Shown here in pieces: positions 1-6,693 of a stretch of DNA of 8,231 nucleotides. Source of the stretch: Gemmataceae bacterium (lineage in GTDB: Bacteria; Planctomycetota; Planctomycetia; Gemmatales; Gemmataceae); assembly GCA_020847555.1 (NCBI GenBank), contig JADLBT010000278.1:1-8231 (forward strand), in the 5' to 3' direction. Position numbers and translations under genes: made by a program. Position 1 is the stretch's first letter; every line of letters starts with the position of its first letter. The notes below the pieces were generated by a model. That model was given only the letters and a program-made list of their open reading frames with translations. It was not told where the DNA came from and made no database searches.

Positions 1-26
1 GCAGCAGGCGCGCGGGCGGTGAGAAG

Positions 27-79
27 AACCTCTCCCCCGGCCCCCTCCCCGCGCAGGGGCGGGGACCGAGGGAGAGGTT
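27..79. repeat. Long GC-rich imperfect hairpin, probable dispersed extragenic palindrome
   Basis: Bases 27-50 pair with 56-79 around a 5-base loop (51-55). Of 24 positions, 21 are Watson-Crick pairs; the mismatches are 37/69, 41/65 and 46/60. The outer 10 bases of each arm (AACCTCTCCC and GGGAGAGGTT) match perfectly. It ends 28 bases before the GTG start of the first gene. Only three T residues follow the right arm and no T-run follows on the other strand, so a classical intrinsic terminator is not well supported, although the stem could still end transcription from a gene left of the window. From memory, C-rich arms of this kind (CTCCCCCGGCCCC followed by its complement) recur between genes in Gemmataceae genomes; that is recollection, and only one copy is visible here. 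Confidence 0.7.
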
Positions 80-107
80 TCCGCAGCGGAGCGAAGGGAG
101 TACTGCG

Positions 108-551
108 GTGATCGACGCTCAGACGTACAGCCGACTGCAGGACATCATCCGCCGCGAGGGCCGGTCGCTGCTGCAGTACGCCATCGACTCGTTCCCCTGG
201 GCCGGCTCCCAGACCGCCGCCGCCAACGCCTGCTTGCAGGAGATGGCCCAGGAGGAGGCCGAGGCGATCGGGCAACTCGGCCGCCTGCTGCTGCGCCACC
301 GCCTGACGCCCCCCTACCTCGGCCCGTACCCGATGGCGTTTACCTCGTATAACTTCCTCGCCCTGGGCCGGCTGTTGCCGCTGCTGGTCCGCCATCAGCG
401 TGCCGACATCGACCGGCTGGAGGCCGACCTGAAGCAGGTTAGCGACCCGGAGGTGCGCGGCCCGCTGCAGCACCTGCTGGACGTCAAGCGGCGCCACCTC
501 GCCGAGCTGGAGGCGCTGGAGCCGATGGGCAAGCCGGCCCTGAAGAGCTGA
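108..551 (+). CDS. Small all-helical, ferritin-like hypothetical protein
   Basis: This is a 147-residue protein of unknown function. The start is GTG at 108, chosen because AAGGGAG at 94-100 sits 7 bases upstream. No signal peptide or membrane span is seen, so it is probably cytoplasmic. The sequence reads as four amphipathic helices at about residues 6-28, 36-64, 78-110 and 113-137, broken by a Pro/Gly/Tyr-rich linker (TPPYLGPYPMAFTSYNF, 67-83). Acidic and His residues that could serve as metal ligands lie on these helices (E17, E45, E49, E50, H96, E105, D125, H130, E133). This is the layout of ferritin/rubrerythrin-like bundles, but I cannot identify a clear ExxH pair, so metal binding is only a guess. 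The stop lies 25 bases before tatD on the same strand, so the two genes are probably co-transcribed. I have the impression that similar proteins precede tatD in related planctomycetes. Real gene: fairly sure. Fold: tentative. Confidence 0.8.
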   Translation: MIDAQTYSRLQDIIRREGRSLLQYAIDSFPWAGSQTAAANACLQEMAQEEAEAIGQLGRLLLRHRLTPPYLGPYPMAFTSYNFLALGRLLPLLVRHQRADIDRLEADLKQVSDPEVRGPLQHLLDVKRRHLAELEALEPMGKPALKS

Positions 552-576
552 TTCCCCAGGGCGGAGGGCCTGTGCC

Positions 577-1362
577 GTGCCCCCCGAACTGATCGACACT
601 CACGCCCACCTCGACGACGAGCGCTTCGCCGCCGATCTGCCCGCGGTGCTGGGGCGCGCGGCCGCGGTCGGCGTCGTCCGCATCGTTACCGTGGCCACCA
701 CAGCCGCGACGAGCGGGATCTGCGTCGCGCTGGCGGCCCGTCACCCCCCTCTTGTCGCCACCGTCGGCATCCAGCCGAACCACGTCGCCGAGGCCGCCCC
801 GGGCGACTGGGACGAGGTCGTGCGCCTCGCCACCGCCGCGAAGATCGTCGCGCTCGGCGAGACGGGCCTTGACCGCCACTGGAACTACGCCCCGTTCCCA
901 CAGCAGGAAGACTACTTCGCCCGTCACCTGGAGCTGGCCCGCCGGCTCAACCTTCCGGTCGTCATCCACTGCCGCGAGGCCGAGGCCGACGTGGTCCGCA
1001 TGCTCCGCGCCGACCACGACCGGCACGGCCCGGTACGGGGGGTGATGCATTCGTTCACCGGCGCCGCCGACACGGCTCGAATCTGCCTGGAGGCGGGTCT
1101 GTACGTGTCGTTCGCGGGTATGCTAACCTACAAAAACGCGCAGGCGCTGCGCGACGTGGCGGCCGCCGTCCCGCTCGACCGGCTGCTCGTCGAGACCGAC
1201 AGCCCGTACCTGGCGCCGGTGCCGGTGCGCGGTCAGCGCAACGAGCCCGCCCACGTCACCCACACGGCTGCCTGCCTCGCCCAGGTCAAGGGCGTCACCC
1301 CGGTGGTCCTGGCCGAACACACGACCCGCAACGCCCGGGCGCTGTTCAACCTGGCGGACTGA
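577..1362 (+). CDS. tatD: TatD-family metal-dependent hydrolase (putative DNase)
   Basis: This 261-residue protein has the usual TatD length and belongs to the amidohydrolase (TIM-barrel) superfamily. Family members are cytoplasmic metal-dependent deoxyribonucleases linked to 3'-5' DNA processing and repair; some planctomycete members are uncharacterised. Metal and active-site residues are in order: H9 and H11 in IDTHAHLD, E95 in ALGETGLD, H131 in PVVIHCRE, H158 in GVMHSFTG and D208 in LLVETDSPYL. The SFAGMLTYKNA segment (178-188) and the arginine of VRGQRNEPAHV are also typical. The usual GxHPH stretch reads GIQPNHV (64-70), so the first His of that motif is Gln. The GTG start at 577 is supported by GGAGGG at 563-568 with an 8-base spacer. 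A nearby GTG at 572 is out of frame. The gene probably shares an operon with the helical protein 25 bases upstream. Family: very sure. Exact substrate: not shown by sequence. Confidence 0.95.
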   Translation: MPPELIDTHAHLDDERFAADLPAVLGRAAAVGVVRIVTVATTAATSGICVALAARHPPLVATVGIQPNHVAEAAPGDWDEVVRLATAAKIVALGETGLDRHWNYAPFPQQEDYFARHLELARRLNLPVVIHCREAEADVVRMLRADHDRHGPVRGVMHSFTGAADTARICLEAGLYVSFAGMLTYKNAQALRDVAAAVPLDRLLVETDSPYLAPVPVRGQRNEPAHVTHTAACLAQVKGVTPVVLAEHTTRNARALFNLAD

Positions 1363-1426
1363 ACTCGCACTATCTCCGTGACGCCTGATAGGGGTAGCGG
1401 GCCGAGCGGGGCGTGGGGCTGGGCGG

Positions 1427-1432
1427 TATAAT
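1427..1432 (+). promoter_or_regulatory. Perfect TATAAT (-10-like) just before the kinase ATG
   Basis: TATAAT occurs in a GC-rich 72-base gap, 2 bases before the ATG at 1435. If it is a real -10 element, transcription would begin near 1439, after that ATG. The message would then lack the first start codon and carry about 62 bases of leader before the GTG at 1501. I find no good -35 hexamer at 15-19 bases spacing and no TGn extension, so the promoter is only partly supported. Confidence 0.4.
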
Positions 1433-1434
1433 CC

Positions 1435-4400
1435 ATGTCGGCGGATGTCTCCACGCCGGCGCCCGAAGGTGCTGGCATTTCTACCGACCGGAGAACGCTC
1501 GTGGGTGGATCGATCGCGGACCAGAACCTGCTACTGGGCACCCTCGCCGTGGAGATGGGCCTTGTCAGTCGCGAGGCGCTCGACATCGCCCTGAACGCCT
1601 GGGAGGCCGACCGCGCGCAGCCCCTGGGGCGCCTCCTCGTCGAACTGGGGGCGTTGCCGGTGGAGAAACTCCCCCAGCTGGAGGAGGCCGTCCGCAAGCA
1701 GCAGGAGCTGGCGTCACGCAACTCGCCCACGGGGCACAACTCGGCCACCGGGCAGGAGCTGGCCGACGACTACCGGACGCTCCGCGAGGCTCCTCCGCCG
1801 CCCCGTAAGCCGGCCCCCGGGGGGCAGCTGGCCGAGACAACCCCCCCGTCCCGGCCGGACCCGCCGAGTACCTCCACCCAGCGCCCGCGCCCAGCCCCCC
1901 TGCCGCTGACCACCGAGCGCTATATCCCCATCAAGTTGCACGCAAAGGGCGGGCTCGGCGAGGTCTACCTGGCGACCGACGAGGAGTTGCATCGCGAGGT
2001 CGCGCTGAAGGAGATTCAGGCCCACTGCGCGGGCGACCACGACAGCCGGGCGCGGTTCCTGCTGGAGGCAGAGATCACCGGGCGACTGGAGCATCCGGGC
2101 GTCGTCCCGGTGTACGGGCTGGGCGTCCACGCCGACGGCCGGCCGTACTACGCGATGCGCTTCATCCGGGGCGACTCCCTCAAGGACGCAATCACCGCGT
2201 TCCACAAGGCCGACGACGCCGTCCGCGATCCGGGCGAGCGCCAGGTTGAGCTGCGTCAGCTGCTCGGCCGGTTCACCGCCGTTTGCAACACCCTCGCCTA
2301 CGCCCACGCGCGTGGGGTGCTGCATCGCGACATCAAGCCGGCCAACATCATGCTCGGCCCCTACGGCGAGACGCTGGTCGTCGATTGGGGCCTGGCCAAG
2401 ACGATAGGCCAGGCGGAAATGCCACGGCAGCAGCGGGCCGGGGAGCAGCCGCTGCGGACCCTGTCCGGCGTCTCGACCGAGACGCTGCCCGGTGAGGCGA
2501 TCGGCACGCCGGCGTACATGAGCCCCGAGCAGGCGGCCGGCCGGCGCGCCGAGCTGGGGCCGGCGACCGACATCTACAGCCTCGGCGCCACCCTCTACCA
2601 CCTGCTCACCGGGCAGTCGGCCATGCACGGGACGAAGGATCTGATGGCGCTGATGACGAAGGTCCAGCTCGGCCAGTTCCCGCGCCCGCGTCAGGTCAAG
2701 AAGGACGTGCCAGCGGCGCTCGAGGCGGTTTGCCTGAAGGCGATGGCGCTGAAGCCGCAGGATCGCTACGCCTCGGCGAAGGATCTGGCCGATGACCTGG
2801 ACCGCTGGCTCGCGGACGAGCCGGTGTCGGCATATCGGGAGCCGCTGCGGACGCGGGTGGCGCGGTGGGTGCGCCGGCACCAGGCGCCGGTGACCGGGGC
2901 GGCCGCCCTGCTCGTCACCGCGGTGGTGGCGCTGGCGGTCAGCACAGTGCTGATCGGCGACGCCCTGCGCAGCGAGGAGGCGGCCCGCAAGCGCGAGGAG
3001 ACGGCTCGCATCCGGGAGGCCACTCAGCGCAAGCGGGCCGAGGTGGAGCGCGCCCGGGCGGTGGAGGCGCAGGGAAAGGAGAAGCTGGCGCGCGAGCAGG
3101 CGGAGGCAGCGCAGCGGTTGGAGGAGAAGGCGCGGCTGCGCGAGGAGGCGGAGCGGAAGCGGCGCGCCCTGGCCCAGGCCGAGGCACTGCGGACTGCGAA
3201 CCCGCGGGCGGTGCCGGCGCTGCTCGACTCGCTCCGGGCGACGCGGGAGGACGTGCTGCCGCGCCTGCGCGAGCTGTGGGAGCAGGACGGCGAGCCGCAG
3301 AACCGGGGACGGCGAGCCCGGGTCGGCCTGGCCCTGCTGGCGCTGGACAACGCCGACGTGCAGCAGCCGCTGTTCGCCTGGATGCTGGAGGCGCCCGACC
3401 CGCAGGAAACGCTCCTCATGCGCGATGCCCTGCTACCCCATCGGCAGAAGTGGGTGCCGGTCCTGTGGCAGCGCGCCCAGGACGCAAAGGAGACGCCCGA
3501 GGAACGGCTGCGGGCGCTGGTGGCGCTGGCCGCGTTCGACCCGGACGACCCGCGCTGGCCCCAGGCCGGCCGCCAGGTGGCCGAGCGGTTGCTGTCCGCA
3601 AACCCGCTGTACCTCGGGGCGTGGATGGAAGCGCTGCGGCCGGTCCGGCGGGTTCTGATTGCTCCGCTCGCCGGGGCGTTTCGCGGGGCTCACGGCGTCG
3701 AGCAGCGACAGGTCGCGGCCCAGATCCTTGCCGACTACGCCAGCGACCAGCCCGAGTTCCTGGGTGCCCTGGCGCTCGACGCCGATCCGCGCCAGTGGTC
3801 CGTCCTGTTGCCGCGCCTGCAGGCGCACCGCGCGGCCGGCGTCGCGTTCTTCCAGAAGGAGCTGCAGCGACAACCGCCCGCCCCCGAGAAGGTCGAGGAG
3901 CGCGACGCCCTGGCCCGGCGTCAGGCTCAGGCGGCGGTGGCCCTCCTCCAGCTGGGGCGCCCGGAGGCCGTCTGGCCGCTCCTCCGACACACGCCCGATC
4001 CGAGCCGGCGCACTTACCTGACCCTCGATCTGGGCCGGCTCGGGTCCGACCCGGACCTGATCCTGAAGCACCTGGCCCAGGGGCCAAAGCTGGACGTCTC
4101 CGAGCGCCGTGCCCTTATTTCGAGCCTCGGGGAGTATGGCGCCGACCAGCTCCCGCCGGACAAACAGCAGGAGGTGGTCAAGCTCCTGCTGGGCTGGTAT
4201 CGCGACGATCCGGACCCCGGCATCCACTCGATGATCGACTGGCTCCTGCGTTACGGCAAGCGTGGGGCCGAGCCGCGCCGGCTCGCCTGGGGGCAGGCGG
4301 CGGCCCTGGGCAAGCTCGACGCGGAGTTGGCCGGGCAGGAGCCGGGCAAACGCGACTGGTACGTGACGCGCGACGAGGGCCACACGCTCGCGGTGGTGCG

Positions 4401-5172
4401 CGGGCCGGTCGAGTTCCGCATGGGGTCGCCGCTGTACGAGCCGCAGCGCGACGACTTCGAGGTTCCGCACCGCAAGCGCATCCGGCGCTCGTTCGCGCTC
4501 GGCACGAAGGAGGTCACCGTCGCGCAGTTCCGCCGGTTCCTCGAAAAGAACCCCTCGTACAGGGACAAGCAGCACCCCGGCCGGGCTTACAACCCCGACG
4601 ATGCGGCGCCGGAGCTGTGGGTGCTGTGGACGGAGGCGGCCGCGTACTGCAACTGGCTCAGCGCGCAGGACGGCATCCCGAAGGACCAGTGGTGCTACAT
4701 CATCGACCCGAAGACGCACGAGGTGAGGACGCCCGAGGACTGCCTGCAGCGGACCGGCTATCGGCTGCCCACGGAGGCGGAGTGGGAGTTCGCATGCCGG
4801 GCGGGAGCGACGACCAGCCGGTTCTACGGGTCGGCCGACGGCCTGCTCGGCGAGTTCGCGTGGTACGCGGCGACGAGCAACAACCGCACCTGGCCGGTGG
4901 GCGAGCTGCGGCCGAACGACCTGGGGCTGTTCGACGTCTACGGCAACGCCTGGGAGTGGTGCCAGGAACGGCCGAAGCGCTACAGCGTCGAGGCGAATGG
5001 GGCCGTGCTCGACACCCCCGATCTCAAGGCAGCTCCGGACGGGTCGCGCGTCATCCGCGGCGCGTCGTTCAACAATCCGACCTTCTACACGCGCTCCGCC
5101 AGTCGCAGCAACGGCCGCGGGAGCGTCCGGTACATGGGGCAGGGCTTCCGCATCGCGCGGACCTACCCGTGA
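1435..5172 (+). CDS. Transmembrane Ser/Thr kinase fused to HEAT-like region and FGE/SUMF1-like domain
   Basis: This 1245-residue protein is a probable membrane signalling kinase. Residues about 25-95 form a helical N-terminal region ([19 protein letters not shown] onward) of a kind I associate with planctomycete kinases. A Pro-rich linker covers 119-160. The kinase domain (about 163-460) has a glycine loop (AKGGLGEVY, 170-178), K192 in VALKE, alpha-C E211, the catalytic HRDIKPAN (D299, N304), DWG instead of DFG (D317) and SPE (363-365), so it should be active. The activation segment (317-365) is long and holds several Ser/Thr. An Arg-rich stretch (472-481) precedes one membrane span (about 484-507), predicting a cytoplasmic kinase. 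After this come an Arg/Glu/Ala coiled coil (508-588), a helical HEAT-like region (about 590-960) and an FGE/SUMF1-like domain (about 985-1245; [49 protein letters not shown]). FGE catalytic cysteines are absent. The fusion type is known in Planctomycetes. The start may instead be GTG 1501. Confidence 0.93.
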   Translation: MSADVSTPAPEGAGISTDRRTLVGGSIADQNLLLGTLAVEMGLVSREALDIALNAWEADRAQPLGRLLVELGALPVEKLPQLEEAVRKQQELASRNSPTGHNSATGQELADDYRTLREAPPPPRKPAPGGQLAETTPPSRPDPPSTSTQRPRPAPLPLTTERYIPIKLHAKGGLGEVYLATDEELHREVALKEIQAHCAGDHDSRARFLLEAEITGRLEHPGVVPVYGLGVHADGRPYYAMRFIRGDSLKDAITAFHKADDAVRDPGERQVELRQLLGRFTAVCNTLAYAHARGVLHRDIKPANIMLGPYGETLVVDWGLAKTIGQAEMPRQQRAGEQPLRTLSGVSTETLPGEAIGTPAYMSPEQAAGRRAELGPATDIYSLGATLYHLLTGQSAMHGTKDLMALMTKVQLGQFPRPRQVKKDVPAALEAVCLKAMALKPQDRYASAKDLADDLDRWLADEPVSAYREPLRTRVARWVRRHQAPVTGAAALLVTAVVALAVSTVLIGDALRSEEAARKREETARIREATQRKRAEVERARAVEAQGKEKLAREQAEAAQRLEEKARLREEAERKRRALAQAEALRTANPRAVPALLDSLRATREDVLPRLRELWEQDGEPQNRGRRARVGLALLALDNADVQQPLFAWMLEAPDPQETLLMRDALLPHRQKWVPVLWQRAQDAKETPEERLRALVALAAFDPDDPRWPQAGRQVAERLLSANPLYLGAWMEALRPVRRVLIAPLAGAFRGAHGVEQRQVAAQILADYASDQPEFLGALALDADPRQWSVLLPRLQAHRAAGVAFFQKELQRQPPAPEKVEERDALARRQAQAAVALLQLGRPEAVWPLLRHTPDPSRRTYLTLDLGRLGSDPDLILKHLAQGPKLDVSERRALISSLGEYGADQLPPDKQQEVVKLLLGWYRDDPDPGIHSMIDWLLRYGKRGAEPRRLAWGQAAALGKLDAELAGQEPGKRDWYVTRDEGHTLAVVRGPVEFRMGSPLYEPQRDDFEVPHRKRIRRSFALGTKEVTVAQFRRFLEKNPSYRDKQHPGRAYNPDDAAPELWVLWTEAAAYCNWLSAQDGIPKDQWCYIIDPKTHEVRTPEDCLQRTGYRLPTEAEWEFACRAGATTSRFYGSADGLLGEFAWYAATSNNRTWPVGELRPNDLGLFDVYGNAWEWCQERPKRYSVEANGAVLDTPDLKAAPDGSRVIRGASFNNPTFYTRSASRSNGRGSVRYMGQGFRIARTYP
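1490..1495 (+). promoter_or_regulatory. Ribosome binding site for an alternative kinase start (GTG 1501)
   Basis: GGAGAA lies 5 bases before an in-frame GTG at 1501 (residue 23 of the longest form). The ATG at 1435 has only GGGCGG, interrupted by TATAAT, ahead of it. Starting at 1501 would give a 1223-residue protein beginning just before the recognisable helical segment [16 protein letters not shown], and would remove 22 low-complexity residues. Confidence 0.4.
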
Positions 5173-5210
5173 TGGTTCGGGGCGCGGTGCCTCCGACCCG
5201 GCCGCCCGCC

Positions 5211-6437
5211 TCAGCCCTTCGGCCACACCGCGACCTGGTCCTTGCGCAGCGCCTGGTTGCCCAGGTGGGCGGCCGACGCGGCGCTCACGCCCGCCTCCGC
5301 CGGCGCGGTCGGGCGGTTGCGGCTGCGCACGCACTCGACCCAGTTCGTCAGATGCAGCAGTTCGCCGTCCGGCTGCTCGTAAAAGTCGCGCCCGCGCGGC
5401 CCCTTGCCGATCACCATCTCCTCGTACTTGCCCTGGCGGCGCGGCTCGGGGTGGATCTCGAACCGCCCGCGGTCGAGGTAGAGCGTCGCCTCGGTCCCCA
5501 TCAGCTCCATCATGGCGCCGTTGCGCGCGTTGCAGAACGTTCCCTCGAAGTAGACCTGCAGCTCGTTCGGGTAGCTGAGGAGCGTCTGCACCGTGTCCGG
5601 CGTCTGCCACACCCCGCGGCTGGTGTAGTGATCGCCGATCGTTGTCGCCTTCAGCGGGTGGTCGAGGTCGAGATACCAGTGAACGACGTCGATCCAGTGG
5701 ACCATCAGGTCGGCGAGGATGCCGTTGCCGAAGTCCCAGAACCAGCGCCAGTGGCGGAAGCGGTACGCGTCGAAATCCTGCTTCGGGGCGTTGCCGAGGA
5801 ACGCCTGCCAGTCGAGGCGCTGCGGATCGACGTTTTGCGGGCCGCGCCGAACCCGGTCGGTGTTGCGGTTCCAGGTGAGGTGGATCTTGTGGACGCGGCC
5901 GAGCCGCCCGCTCCGGACAAGCTCACGGGCGCGCTGGAATTGCGGCATCGAGCGCTGCTGCGTACCGACCTGCACGACGCGCTTGTGCCGGTTCTGCGCC
6001 TCGATGACGGCCCGGCCCTCGCCCAGGTCGTGTGTCAGCGGTTTCTCGACGTAGACGTCTTTCCCCGCAGCGCAGGCGGCGATGGTCATCGGGACGTGCC
6101 AGTGATCGGGGGTGGCGATGAGGACGCCCTGGATGTCCTTGCGGGCGAGGAGCTGGCGGTAGTCGCGGGTCGTGAACGCCTTCGGGTCGGCGAGCTTGCG
6201 GGCGAGGTCGAGGTTCGGCTCGTAGACGTCGCACAGGGCGGTCATGCGCACGTTCGGGATCTGAGCGAGCGATTGCATCAGGCGGCGGCAGCGCCCGCCG
6301 GTGCCGATCAGCCCGATGTTGAGGCGCTCGTTGGCGCCGAGCACGTTGACCGCGGGGGCGACGAGTGTGGCGGCCGTGGCGGTGGCAGCCGAGGTTTTCA
6401 GGAAGGAACGGCGGGATACGTCGCGCGGCGCCGACAT
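5211..6437 (-). CDS. Tat-exported Gfo/Idh/MocA-family oxidoreductase
   Basis: This 408-residue NAD(P)-dependent oxidoreductase probably acts on a sugar or sugar derivative outside the cytoplasm; the substrate cannot be read from sequence. A twin-arginine signal opens the protein (SRRSFLK, 8-14, then an Ala/Thr/Val-rich stretch to about 35). The Rossmann domain follows with GLIGTGGR (42-49), CDVYE (69-73), ATPDHWH (108-114) and VEKPL (130-134), which carries the family's EKP lysine K132. In the C-terminal domain, D243, H247 and D250 (ADLMVHWIDVVHW) match the family's active-site motif. The start is ATG at 6437 because GGAGGT lies just upstream and the Tat motif then falls at the expected distance. 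The frame stays open to an ATG at 6524, but that would bury the Tat signal and overlap the promoter. It stands alone, convergent with the kinase gene 38 bases away. Secreted members are numerous in planctomycetes and are often found with polysaccharide degradation genes, but none are seen here. Confidence 0.95.
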   Translation of the reverse strand: MSAPRDVSRRSFLKTSAATATAATLVAPAVNVLGANERLNIGLIGTGGRCRRLMQSLAQIPNVRMTALCDVYEPNLDLARKLADPKAFTTRDYRQLLARKDIQGVLIATPDHWHVPMTIAACAAGKDVYVEKPLTHDLGEGRAVIEAQNRHKRVVQVGTQQRSMPQFQRARELVRSGRLGRVHKIHLTWNRNTDRVRRGPQNVDPQRLDWQAFLGNAPKQDFDAYRFRHWRWFWDFGNGILADLMVHWIDVVHWYLDLDHPLKATTIGDHYTSRGVWQTPDTVQTLLSYPNELQVYFEGTFCNARNGAMMELMGTEATLYLDRGRFEIHPEPRRQGKYEEMVIGKGPRGRDFYEQPDGELLHLTNWVECVRSRNRPTAPAEAGVSAASAAHLGNQALRKDQVAVWPKG

Positions 6438-6442
6438 GACAG

Positions 6443-6449
6443 AACCTCC
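6443..6449 (-). promoter_or_regulatory. Ribosome binding site fixing the oxidoreductase start
   Basis: On the minus strand this reads GGAGGTT, ending 5 bases before the ATG at 6437 (GGAGG itself is 7 bases away). It is a near-perfect Shine-Dalgarno sequence and decides between this ATG and the in-frame ATG at 6524. Confidence 0.8.
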
Positions 6450-6492
6450 GAGGGTGGTGAGCGCGGCACCTTGACGAGGGGGCCGCGCGGAC

Positions 6493-6520
6493 AGTATAGG
6501 GGCGCCGGACCGAGGAGCAA
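6493..6520 (-). promoter_or_regulatory. Sigma-70-like promoter of the oxidoreductase gene
   Basis: On the minus strand, TTGCTC (6515-6520) and TATACT (6493-6498) are separated by 16 bases. Transcription would start near 6486, giving a leader of about 49 bases to the ATG at 6437. The predicted start lies inside an 8-base perfect palindrome, CCGCGCGG (6483-6490), which could be an operator or chance in GC-rich DNA. The -35 matches the consensus only in its first three bases. Confidence 0.5.
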
Positions 6521-6550
6521 GCAACGGCCCCCCCGAACCGGAGAGGCCCC

Positions 6551-6688
6551 ATGAAACAGCTGCCCGCCGCTACACCCGCCCGCACCACGCCCCGATTCCA
6601 GGCGCTCGGGTGGGAGAAGGTAGATGATCGGACGGAAATCATCGCGGGCGTGCTGCCGGGCGAGCGAGTGGCAGCGGCGGGCTGGTAG
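6551..6688 (+). pseudogene. 45-codon frame resembling the end of an HlyD/CusB-type efflux adaptor
   Basis: ATG at 6551 with GGAG at 6540-6543 (7-base spacing) opens a 45-codon frame ending in TAG at 6686-6688. Residues 26-43, DRTEIIAGVLPGERVAAA, look like the short beta-strand pattern near the C-terminus of RND/HlyD membrane-fusion adaptors, typically a stretch of the form RVEILSGLKPGERVV followed by a small residue and Gly. The rest of such an adaptor, normally several hundred residues, is missing upstream, where the DNA belongs to the oxidoreductase and its promoter. I read it as a remnant left by deletion or rearrangement, possibly expressed as a small protein because its start signals look intact. 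It could also be an unrelated small gene or chance. It ends 5 bases from the stop of the convergent peptidase gene. Confidence 0.35.
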
Positions 6689-6693
6689 GCGAC

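Noticed and set aside
1714..2880. Minus-strand frame of 388 codons opposite the kinase domain
   Set aside because: It is antisense to conserved kinase motifs and its translation shows no domain.
5173..5210. Possible bidirectional terminator between the convergent kinase and oxidoreductase genes
   Set aside because: The 38 bases contain no convincing stem and no T-run on either strand.
3433..5610. Minus-strand frame of 725 codons opposite the kinase gene
   Set aside because: It is an antisense shadow of the FGE-like and HEAT-like coding region, with no recognisable motif and the Arg/Ala/Pro/Leu bias of GC-rich antisense frames.
6438..6524. Upstream extension of the oxidoreductase to the ATG at 6524
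   Set aside because: It would place 29 unlikely residues before the Tat signal and run through the predicted promoter; the ATG at 6437 has an almost perfect ribosome binding site.
2865..6554. Very long + strand frame (1229 codons) crossing the kinase gene, the gap and the oxidoreductase gene
   Set aside because: It is Gly/Ala/Arg/Pro-rich low complexity with no domain, overlaps two well-supported genes on opposite strands, and is what GC-biased third positions produce in an alternative frame.
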